A DNA stretch of 14,979 bases, from NCBI GenBank assembly GCA_023129815.1, contig JAGMBH010000101.1, positions 1-14,979 on the forward strand, in the 5' to 3' direction. The translations under genes and the position numbers were made by a program. How positions within the stretch are numbered: the first letter of the stretch is position 1; each line of letters opens with the position of its first letter. The notes beneath the pieces were generated by a model, which worked only from the letters and a program-made list of their open reading frames with translations, ran no database searches and had not been told where the DNA came from. Shown one piece after another: positions 7,507-13,771 of the stretch. This DNA is from Dehalococcoidia bacterium (GTDB lineage: Bacteria; Chloroflexota; Dehalococcoidia; GIF9; AB-539-J10).

Positions 7507-8151
7507 ATGTCAAGCAAATTAGTAAGGTGGATAGGCAGCGATGAAGCTGGTAAGGGGGATTATTTCGGACCGTTGGTGATTGCCGGCGTGTTGGTAGATA
7601 ACACAATTGTTAAGTCGCTTGAGGAATTGGGGGTAAAGGATAGCAAAAGGCTTTCCGATAATTCAGTAAAAGAATTAGCAAACAAAATTAAGAAAACGTG
7701 CCTGTGTTCAGTAGTAACCATAGGACCGGCAAAATACAATGAACTATATAATAAGATAAGAAACCTGAATCGCCTGCTTGCTTGGGGGCACTCTAGAGCT
7801 ATAGAAAACATTCTAGATAGAGAAGAATGTGACTACGCCCTAGCTGACCAATTTGGAGACGAGAAATTTATAATCGCTGCCTTAATGGAAAAAGGTAAAG
7901 GGATAAAGGTGAAACAGGAAATTAGAGCTGAAAGCGATATAGGAGTGGCAGCAGCCTCAATACTAGCCAGGGCAGAGTTTGTTCACCGCCTGGCAATGCA
8001 GTCAGTAAAATACGGAATGGATTTTCCCAAAGGCGCTTCGCCAGCAGTAATTGAAACCGGAAAAGAATTTGTCAGGAGATACGGAAAGGAAAGGCTAAAG
8101 GAAGTGGCTAAAATTCACTTTAAGACGACAAAATTAGTCCTGGCAGAATAG
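7507..8151 (+). CDS. ribonuclease HIII-like type 2 RNase H, lacking the usual N-terminal domain
   Basis: The 214-residue protein hydrolyses RNA in RNA-DNA hybrids by homology. It starts almost directly with the catalytic motif GSDEAGKGDYFGPLV (10-24), whose D12-E13 pair and GKGD loop favour RNase HIII over HII. KDSKRLS (44-50), LADQFGD (112-118, with D114) and AESDIGVAAASILARAEF (141-158) supply the remaining acidic residues and the conserved AASI helix. Classical RNase HIII is about 300 residues, with an N-terminal TBP-like substrate-binding domain that is absent here. In-frame upstream codons reach a TAG within about 15 bases, so no longer start exists in this frame. Shine-Dalgarno is weak. 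The gene is divergent from dtxR; a TATTAT at 7468-7473 may be its -10. Confidence 0.88.
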   Translation: MSSKLVRWIGSDEAGKGDYFGPLVIAGVLVDNTIVKSLEELGVKDSKRLSDNSVKELANKIKKTCLCSVVTIGPAKYNELYNKIRNLNRLLAWGHSRAIENILDREECDYALADQFGDEKFIIAALMEKGKGIKVKQEIRAESDIGVAAASILARAEFVHRLAMQSVKYGMDFPKGASPAVIETGKEFVRRYGKERLKEVAKIHFKTTKLVLAE

Positions 8152-8165
8152 AGGGTGTTTAAAAA

Positions 8166-8217
8166 TGTAGTTGCCCAATTTATTGGGCGTCTGTGCCTGA
8201 TAAATCAAGCAACTACA
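8166..8217. repeat. 52-base palindromic element made of two hairpins within terminal inverted repeats
   Basis: Terminal arms TGTAGTTG (8166-8173) and CAACTACA (8210-8217) are perfect inverted repeats. Inside, the left half forms GCCCAAT-TT-ATTGGGC (8173-8188). The right half, read on the other strand, forms GCTTGAT-TT-ATCAGGC. The two halves align but differ at several positions, with the stem pairing retained in each. This looks like a REP/MITE-type element capable of a cruciform. No T-tract follows, so a simple terminator is unlikely. Confidence 0.6.
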
Positions 8218-8313
8218 AAATTTGGAGGTGAAGAATTTCCGGGATAGTCAAGACAAATCTGAATCCAAAGCTAGAGCAAAATTAAACAGCCTAAGAATAA
8301 GAAGGGAGGGGAA

Positions 8314-8874
8314 ATGGAGGTAATTATCAACAACACAAAATTATCCCTAATTCAGGGGGACATCACCAACCAGGCTACTGATGCTATAGTCAATGCCGCT
8401 AATCCCAGTTTAATGGGTGGTGGTGGTGTGGATGGTGCCATACATCGAGCTGGAGGACCAGCTATCCTAGAAGAATGTAAGCAAATCGTTTCAAGACAGG
8501 GACGATTGCCAACTGGAAAGACAGTAATCACCACTGGAGGGAACCTCAAGGCAAGATATGTCATACATACCGTCGGCCCTATCTGGCGTGGCGGTAGTAG
8601 AAATGAAGCTGAGCTTCTAAAGAGTGCCTATTGGGAGTGCCTGAAAATAGCAACTGCGAATAAATTGACTAGTATCTCCTTTCCCTCTATCAGCACAGGA
8701 GCTTATGGCTACCCGGTAAGTGAGGCAGCCAGGATAGCCCTGAGAACCGTGGTTTCATTTCTCAAGGAACAAGCCACTTCTCTTAAAGAGGTAGCATTTG
8801 TTCTTTTCGATTCCAGAACCTATGAAGGCTATTACTCTGCTTTGCAGGAGATAATAGGCGGTTCTAATACCTAG
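8314..8874 (+). CDS. macro-domain protein, ADP-ribose/O-acetyl-ADP-ribose hydrolase type
   Basis: The 186-residue protein is a single macro domain of the MacroD/YmdB type, which removes ADP-ribose from proteins or deacetylates O-acetyl-ADP-ribose in the cytoplasm. Visible motifs are QGDITNQATDAIVNAAN (14-30), the GGGGVDGAIHRAGG loop (35-48), the TGKTVITTGGNL segment, YVIHTVGPIW (82-91) and the phosphate-binding loop SISTGAYGYP (125-134). The NAAN asparagines and the GVDGAIH loop are those expected for active hydrolases. GGGAGGGG lies just before the ATG. It follows the RNase HIII gene on the same strand after 162 bases that include the palindromic element, so co-transcription is possible but unproven. 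No ADP-ribosyltransferase gene is nearby, so the target is unknown. Confidence 0.93.
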   Translation: MEVIINNTKLSLIQGDITNQATDAIVNAANPSLMGGGGVDGAIHRAGGPAILEECKQIVSRQGRLPTGKTVITTGGNLKARYVIHTVGPIWRGGSRNEAELLKSAYWECLKIATANKLTSISFPSISTGAYGYPVSEAARIALRTVVSFLKEQATSLKEVAFVLFDSRTYEGYYSALQEIIGGSNT

Positions 8875-8931
8875 AAATATAAAGAGCATCAAAGCAGGCC
8901 TGGTTGAATGGCATTGGTAGAGTATAACCTC

Positions 8932-9333
8932 TCACACAGAAAGAATCTTTAGATTTTCTACCGCTTCAAAATGTCTTATGTTACTAGTGAGAAGAGTAAG
9001 GTTATGATAAAGGCAGGTAGAAGCAATTAGAAGATCAAAGTCACCAATTATTCTTCCCTGCCATCTTAGTCTTCCCCGCTCTTTACCGAAGATTCTACAA
9101 ATCCTTTCATCAATGCCAAGAATCACCAAATCTGGAGCTAGAAACCTCTTAAGGGTTTCCTCGCTTAGGACTGGATCACGAGAATAATAAATCCCCTCGT
9201 AAAGCTCAGCTAAAGAAACAATACTCAAAGCTAAACCTTGTGGGGCTAATTCCTCTAATTTCCTAGTAACTTTCTCTATTTTGTTGAAGTGGTCAATAAT
9301 CCAGTCAGTATCAATAAGATAGGAAACATTCAT
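8932..9333 (-). CDS. vapC: PIN-domain ribonuclease toxin (VapC family)
   Basis: This 133-residue PIN-fold protein should cleave RNA with a Mg/Mn-dependent acidic site. The acidic residues are in place: D8 in YLIDTDWII, E43 in SLAELYEGI, and D98/D100 in IIGDFDLLIAS. The family's LLTSNIRHFEAV segment (115-125) precedes the last strand. Length is normal for VapC. Its ATG overlaps the stop of the upstream antitoxin gene as ATGA, the standard two-gene toxin-antitoxin arrangement. Activity and target RNA (often tRNA) cannot be read from sequence. Confidence 0.9.
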   Translation of the reverse strand: MNVSYLIDTDWIIDHFNKIEKVTRKLEELAPQGLALSIVSLAELYEGIYYSRDPVLSEETLKRFLAPDLVILGIDERICRIFGKERGRLRWQGRIIGDFDLLIASTCLYHNLTLLTSNIRHFEAVENLKILSV

Positions 9334-9575
9334 AGCCTTATCTCCGCTCTGGTGCTAACAAGGCGATCAGCATAAATATTCTTTTTTAGCTCCTCAGCAT
9401 CAATTAAATCTTTCCAGCCCCCAGATGTAGCCTTCAGAGCTTCAAGGAATTTCTCTGCTTTAGAGCAGGGGATTTCAGAGATAGTGATAATCATCTCTTT
9501 CCCTTCTTCAAATTCTAGTTTCTCTAACGGCTCAATTATTCCTTTTGAGAACCTTGCTTTTATACTCCTTGCCAT
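9330..9575 (-). CDS. DUF104/AF2212-like antitoxin
   Basis: The protein begins MARSIKARFSKGIIEPLEKL and continues with LEFEEGKEMIITI. This is the short beta-barrel-like pattern of DUF104 (AF2212-like) proteins, which accompany PIN toxins in archaea and thermophilic or anaerobic bacteria. The charged C-terminal half (about 35-81) would wrap the toxin. A longer frame begins at a GTG at 9581, but GGGAG sits five bases before the ATG at 9575 and overlaps the GTG context, so the ATG is preferred (81 residues). It overlaps the toxin gene by four bases. A 14-base palindrome about 45 bases upstream may be its operator. Confidence 0.85.
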   Translation of the reverse strand: MARSIKARFSKGIIEPLEKLEFEEGKEMIITISEIPCSKAEKFLEALKATSGGWKDLIDAEELKKNIYADRLVSTRAEIRL

Positions 9576-9619
9576 TTTCACTCCCTTGTTTTTGGCGATT
9601 AAGTTTTCTATCTATTTTT

Positions 9620-9633
9620 AGATTTCTAAATCT
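9620..9633. promoter_or_regulatory. small palindrome upstream of the toxin-antitoxin pair
   Basis: AGATTTCTAAATCT has 6-base arms AGATTT/AAATCT and lies about 45 bases before the antitoxin start. Antitoxins of such modules often bind palindromes at their own promoter. I could not identify a convincing -35/-10 pair, so the role is tentative. Confidence 0.3.
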
Positions 9634-9774
9634 CGACCGTTACTAAGTTTACTCCACCTGTGCAGACTGTCAAGGCGGATTTGAGTTCTTGTACTAGGAA
9701 ATCATTATTACTCTCTAGTCTCCAGTACCCAGTTGGCGCTTATGGCGACGCTGAAGCCTCAGTGCTACCTCCTT

Positions 9775-9855
9775 TGTCATTGCGAGGCAAAGGTGCCAAA
9801 GCAATCTCACGGTATTGCTTCGTTTCCCCTGCACTTCGCTCAAGGGCGAAGCTTT
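9775..9855. repeat. dispersed repeat, TCATTGCGAG...AAGCAATCTC type
   Basis: TGTCATTGCGAGGC at 9775 and AAAGCAATCTCACGG ending at 9812 are the two ends of a common short dispersed module. An inverted AAGCAAT...ATTGCTT (about 9799-9824) extends it as a second, reversed copy. The same TGTCATTGCGAG and AAGCAATCTC ends occur, in a different internal version, inside the DUF89 gene at 14335-14391. Confidence 0.6.
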
Positions 9856-9877
9856 AGCCTGGTATCTTAACCGAATC

Positions 9878-9898
9878 CCTCTCCCTTGACGGGAGAGG
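9878..9898. repeat. hairpin repeat with 8-base stem, copy 1
   Basis: CCTCTCCC-TTGAC-GGGAGAGG is a perfect 8-base stem with a 5-base loop, followed by ATTAAGGTGAGGGTG. The TTGACGGGAGAGGA core recurs at 10018-10031. There is no following T-run, so it is scored as a dispersed repeat and not a terminator. Confidence 0.55.
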
Positions 9899-9984
9899 AT
9901 TAAGGTGAGGGTGAAAAAGGACTCTCGATTATTTCGTCACTGGGGGCATCCTTTCATCCACCTCAACAAACTCTTTTTTTCCTG

Positions 9985-10080
9985 TCATTCTGAGCGTAGC
10001 GAAGAATCTCCCCTCTCTTGACGGGAGAGGACGGGGCGAAAGGAAAGCGACCGAAGAATCTCCTCTTCACTTCGTTCAGA
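9985..10080. repeat. composite dispersed repeat, TCATTCTGAG...GAAGAATCTC type with hairpin copy 2
   Basis: A 26-base module from TCATTCTGAGCG to GAAGAATCTC (9985-10010) is followed at once by a second CCTCTC-TTGACGG-GAGAGG hairpin (10012-10030) and by a further CGAAGAATCTCC (10052-10063). Related modules occur at 14722-14813. The nesting of modules suggests repeated insertion of small palindromic elements into the same spot. Confidence 0.6.
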
Positions 10081-10271
10081 GCTTGGACTCACCAGAGTAA
10101 ATTCGGCGAAGGGGAAGCAAAACAACCCCATACAAAATGCTGAGATTTAGTCAGTGTCCAGAACCCAGGCAGCAACCTCGCTACTTTGAGTATACTGAGT
10201 CTCGCTTGCCAGCGGATAATAGATGTCTACCCTGCAAAGTTGGACGAAACATGTGTTATGTTGCTGAGTTG

Positions 10272-11726
10272 TCATCTTGATTTTGTGATAGTTTTTTCCA
10301 AAGTGCTAATAGCTTGTCCTTCAATTTGGTTCGCCTCTTCCCTCTTCTCGAACGCTTGCAACATGAGATTACCGATGCGTCGCTGCACGTCCCACGGTGC
10401 GTCAGGAAGACAGACAGCGGCGGTGTCATCTTCAGTCAGTTCGTCTACCACGCCACCGTAGATTTTGCTCGTCAATTGATGCTGCCCATAGGGTGTCATC
10501 AGAAACGCGGCAACATAGCCTGCGTGTATGCGCCCGAGATTTGGAATGATTCGCTCGATATGTTGAGATGCTGCCCAGCCATCCATCCTCTTTGGTACCA
10601 ATGCTACACGTCCAATCGTACCTGAGCAAGTCACCAATACCCAGCCTTCACGGATAATCCACGGCGACAAGTTAGCATGTGCACGGCGCGAAAGATACTT
10701 CAAATTGTAAGGCTTCATCAATGGGATATGTGAACCTTGTAAGAAAGGCACGCCATATTCAGGAGCAACGTAAATGCGTTTGAAGCGGGGCGGGATGTAG
10801 ATGTGTTGAGCAACATCACCTAACCGCACCAGCGGATACTTGCCCTCACGCAATTGTTGGACGGCAGCTTTGGCAACGGGAAGGTGGAAAGAGGCATCCA
10901 GCCGTTCAGCAAGCTCAGACGCTTTGACAACAAAGGCTTTGGGGGTTTTCACTCCGCCAAGATAAGGGACCTGCGATTCATCAAAGCGGGGCACCCCAAG
11001 TTCCCTATGCAGTAGTTCATTGGCTTGGTCAAGGAGGTCGTTCGCTTCATCGCGCAAGCGATATGCCTTCATGATTTGTTCATGAATTGCCTGTTGCTCG
11101 TTTTCAAGGAGGAGGGGGACAGGGATGCCTTGTAGGTGATGTGGCTCAAGGTGGGTAATGGTTCCGCCATATTGCTCTTTGACCATCAATGTCTGTCCCA
11201 TCCACGTGGAAAGAAAGGCATAAAGATAACCTGCGGGTAAGACAGGTACAATGCGGAGCAAGTCATGTGTCAGAAAATAGGTCTCGAGGCGCTTAGCTAC
11301 AAGCACGCATCGCCCAACAACACCTGAGCATGTCACCAGAATCCACCCTGCTTTCGCAAAATGATGCTCTGCTTGGGCAGGTGCTTTGTCCCGCGCAATC
11401 CAGCGGTTGCTTTTAGGGCGGAACATAAATGCTTCTGACGCACTCAGGTAGGGCCAGCCCTTTCTGGGGTCATCGGTGTAAATCCGCTTGAACCGCGGCA
11501 GGTTAAATATCTCTCTCGTCACATCAGGCTTGCCCAATAACTTGACTTTAAACCCGCTATCCTCAATCGCACGCCGCGCCCTGACAACCTCATCAGCATG
11601 GAACGAAGCATCCAAGCGACAATCGCCGTCATAGAGCCAGCGAGCGCGTACCGAAAAAGAGAGTACCTTTGGCTCAGTAGGAGTTTCGACTTCTGAAAGA
11701 AGAAAGGGCAGGATGCTTGCTGGCAT
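10272..11726 (-). CDS. specificity subunit (HsdS-like) with two target-recognition domains
   Basis: The 484-residue protein shows an obvious internal duplication. Each half has an LDASFH start, an FKRIY element, a GWILVTCSGVVGRCVLVAKR or GWVLVTCSGTIGRVALVPKR block (about 148-167 and 366-385), a GYLYAFL/GYVAAFL element and a YGGTI/YGGVV block. A charged helical segment with REEANDLL-like heptads follows each one. These are the two target-recognition domains and conserved coiled-coil spacers of S subunits, which read the two half-sites of a split DNA target. The helices should bind the methylase subunits. The ATG shares one base with the methylase stop (TAATG). At 484 residues it is on the large side. 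The two differing recognition halves suggest an asymmetric target; the actual sequence cannot be predicted. Confidence 0.9.
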   Translation of the reverse strand: MPASILPFLLSEVETPTEPKVLSFSVRARWLYDGDCRLDASFHADEVVRARRAIEDSGFKVKLLGKPDVTREIFNLPRFKRIYTDDPRKGWPYLSASEAFMFRPKSNRWIARDKAPAQAEHHFAKAGWILVTCSGVVGRCVLVAKRLETYFLTHDLLRIVPVLPAGYLYAFLSTWMGQTLMVKEQYGGTITHLEPHHLQGIPVPLLLENEQQAIHEQIMKAYRLRDEANDLLDQANELLHRELGVPRFDESQVPYLGGVKTPKAFVVKASELAERLDASFHLPVAKAAVQQLREGKYPLVRLGDVAQHIYIPPRFKRIYVAPEYGVPFLQGSHIPLMKPYNLKYLSRRAHANLSPWIIREGWVLVTCSGTIGRVALVPKRMDGWAASQHIERIIPNLGRIHAGYVAAFLMTPYGQHQLTSKIYGGVVDELTEDDTAAVCLPDAPWDVQRRIGNLMLQAFEKREEANQIEGQAISTLEKTITKSR

Positions 11727-13660
11727 TACCGACTCCCTCTTCCCCTCTCATGGCGCCACTCTTGAAACAGACCTGTTACTTGCGACACATCATCATCACG
11801 CACGCGGCGCAGTTCGCGTTTGGGTTCATAAATGACGATTCCGTCAGGTTTGCGGGTAATGACCGGTATCGTCACTTCTTGCTCAATGATTTCTCCCTCA
11901 GGTGTGCGTAGCCATAGGTTATTGCCTCGCCGGTCGTAGCCCATCGTATGGCATAGTGCCATAAAAACATCGTAATCTTGTATCCGCCCAGCCGCTTCTT
12001 CTAGTCTCATCTCTTCCTCTGTCTTCTTTTGCAAGACCAATACGCTTGTCTGTGTCCCCGTGCCACCGAAAGCGAGGAATGTTTCCACGGGCAAATCAAT
12101 GCTGGCAATAAGTTTGCAGTGTTCAATAATCCAGTGGCGGATGAAAACCAAACCAGGATTACTTAGGATGCTGTCAGGCAAGACAATAGCTAGCAATCCT
12201 CCGGGCTTGAGGAGTTGATAGCAACGTTCGATGAACAACTGCTCTGGCGGCATGGAAGCACGGGGAGAATTGGCTTCAAAGCGGGTAAGTTCAAACTGGT
12301 CAAGGATATGAGGGTCATCCACCGCCAACCCAGGTCCTGTGCCAAAAGGAGGATTGGTCAGCACAATGTCAAATGTATCCAATTGAATTTTGGCTTTCAC
12401 ATCATCGCGCCACTCGCCCGGCGGCAATAGTGAGTTGGCTTGAAAGACGTTGGTACTGCCGTCGCCGTGCATGACCAAATTCATCTGCGCCGCGCGCACC
12501 AGATCAGGGTTAATGTCAATGCCGAACAAGTTGCGGTCGCAATGTTCTTTTAACCGTGCAGCAGTCTTCTCCAAAGCTATATGGTCTAACTTCCACTTGT
12601 GCTTCTCCTGTTCAAAAATGTACCTGCGCCACAAGTTCATAACTGCTCGCAGGAAGCCGCCAGTGCCACAGGCAGGATCAAGCACCTTTAGAGATAGCCA
12701 GTGATTTTTGGGATAAGTTGAAAAGACTGCCTCCACAGCCATCTGGCAGACATTGGGGGGTGTGAAGAACTCGCCACGTGCCCCGCGCAAGTTCGCCCGA
12801 ACGATTTCTTGATATGCTTCCCCTTTAACATCGGTCGCAGTTTGAAGCAATGAATAACGACGAAGTTCGCTCACAATATAGGCGAGCACACGGTTGTCCA
12901 GTCTGATTCGGTCATGCGGTTCAAAGATATACGGATAGCGTTCTCTTACTTCGTTGAACAACTCGTCTATTCGCTTGCGCAGACGCCGCTGTCCCATCTC
13001 TGAACACCGTTCGTCGCTGGTTACATCAAAGCGCATTTCCTCTTCAGTAGCTTGCTCATCCTGGACTTTGCAGAAGATAAGTTTGAGCAATTCGTGAAAA
13101 GCCTGGTCCTTGGGCAAGCCTTGATTGGCATAGATGTAGTTGTGGCAGCGCTTGAAGACGTCTCGCAACCCTTCAGCGGGAATTAGTTGGTTGAAGGTGA
13201 TACGGGGCGGCTGTGTCTTCCCGTAAGGCGGGATATCAGCAACTTCTACTGCTCGATGCTCTCCCGCCTCAACGACCATCTCATACGCTTGCAACTCCGA
13301 GCCAACCCACAGTCCCCACTTGGCGTTAGGACAAGCAGCAAGGTAGGACTTGAGTTGGTCCACACCATTGTCACGATCGGTCGGTTTGACTTCGTCGCGC
13401 TTGGTTTCTGCGATAAGAACGATGTTCTCCTGTGTATGTGGCTCACCATGGGTAAACACAGCAATATCCACGCGTTTCTTTGCTCGCCCAATGTTGACGC
13501 GAAACTCCGGCTCAATGTCCTCCTTTGGATACCCATATTCCTCAACAATGCTACGGGCAATTCGCTGCCGGACATTTTCTTCAGGCGTGTCATTACGCAG
13601 TTCACCGGTGATGAAGCAACGTATTTTACCAGCTGGGATGTAACCTGTTTGCACAGTCAT
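11726..13660 (-). CDS. fused endonuclease-like / N6-adenine DNA methyltransferase (type I/IIG-like RM subunit)
   Basis: The 644-residue protein has two parts. The N-terminal ~150 residues look like an HSDR_N-type PD-(D/E)XK fold: E28 in EENVRQ, D65 in KRVDIAVF, E85-x-K87 in LIAETKRD, and Q102 in DQLKSYL. The rest (about 180-600) is an N6_Mtase domain with a GEFFTPP entry motif (296-302), SAM motif I VLDPACGTGGFL (326-337), FGIDINPDL (379-387) and catalytic motif IV NPPFG (436-440), so it should methylate adenine. A nuclease-like domain and a methylase in one chain plus a separate S subunit is the layout of BcgI-type enzymes, and BcgI-A is of similar size. No HsdR translocase is present. An AGGAGG lies nine bases before the ATG. 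Nuclease activity is inferred from motifs only. Confidence 0.9.
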   Translation of the reverse strand: MTVQTGYIPAGKIRCFITGELRNDTPEENVRQRIARSIVEEYGYPKEDIEPEFRVNIGRAKKRVDIAVFTHGEPHTQENIVLIAETKRDEVKPTDRDNGVDQLKSYLAACPNAKWGLWVGSELQAYEMVVEAGEHRAVEVADIPPYGKTQPPRITFNQLIPAEGLRDVFKRCHNYIYANQGLPKDQAFHELLKLIFCKVQDEQATEEEMRFDVTSDERCSEMGQRRLRKRIDELFNEVRERYPYIFEPHDRIRLDNRVLAYIVSELRRYSLLQTATDVKGEAYQEIVRANLRGARGEFFTPPNVCQMAVEAVFSTYPKNHWLSLKVLDPACGTGGFLRAVMNLWRRYIFEQEKHKWKLDHIALEKTAARLKEHCDRNLFGIDINPDLVRAAQMNLVMHGDGSTNVFQANSLLPPGEWRDDVKAKIQLDTFDIVLTNPPFGTGPGLAVDDPHILDQFELTRFEANSPRASMPPEQLFIERCYQLLKPGGLLAIVLPDSILSNPGLVFIRHWIIEHCKLIASIDLPVETFLAFGGTGTQTSVLVLQKKTEEEMRLEEAAGRIQDYDVFMALCHTMGYDRRGNNLWLRTPEGEIIEQEVTIPVITRKPDGIVIYEPKRELRRVRDDDVSQVTGLFQEWRHERGRGSR

Positions 13661-13677
13661 AAAAATTGGCCTCCTTG

Positions 13678-13770
13678 CTATTCGAGTAGTTCAATTCGCT
13701 CTGGCTCACGGGTAAGGTCTTCATCAATATCCTCAACATCTCTTCAGTCAATGCGAGGCTGGAAATATGG
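13678..13770 (-). pseudogene. decayed coding remnant upstream of the RM gene
   Basis: Between DUF89 and the RM gene, one minus-strand frame reads YNNPYFQPRID, then TGA (13744-13746), then RDVEDIDEDLTREPERIELLE and a TAG at 13678. Both sides of the internal stop read like a protein C-terminus, and a single base change of the TGA to TGG would join them. No start or ribosome-binding site is visible, and the 5' end disappears into the DUF89 stop region. I do not recognise the parent family. It may be the tail of a gene lost when the RM genes arrived; a chance open frame is possible. Confidence 0.3.
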
Positions 13771-13771
13771 A

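Larger units (their letters stand above)
9634..10271. other. non-coding stretch between the antitoxin and specificity-subunit genes
   Basis: No credible gene is seen on either strand; short open frames here are low in coding character. The centre (9775-10080) is filled with dispersed repeat modules listed separately. The flanks (9634-9774 and 10081-10271) show nothing recognisable. No T-tracted terminator was found at the ends of the converging or leading genes. Confidence 0.7.

Noticed and set aside
8228..8323. A 31-codon GTG frame with GGAGGTG just before the macro gene
   Set aside because: The GGAGG overlaps the GTG itself with no usable spacing, the peptide is short and low in complexity, and it overlaps the macro start. 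The Shine-Dalgarno-like GGAGGTG here has no properly placed start codon.
8314..9575. Macro-domain gene beside a toxin-antitoxin pair as a DarTG-like system
   Set aside because: There is no DarT-like ADP-ribosyltransferase. The macro gene is on the opposite strand from a self-contained PIN/DUF104 pair, and the macro protein lacks the extra C-terminal domain of DarG.
9660..9857. A 65-codon plus-strand frame before the RM region
   Set aside because: Much of it is dispersed repeat sequence, with no homology signal or credible start context.
9878..9898. Stem-loop as a rho-independent terminator
   Set aside because: The stem is perfect but no T-run follows on either strand, and the same core recurs at 10012-10030, which points to a dispersed repeat.
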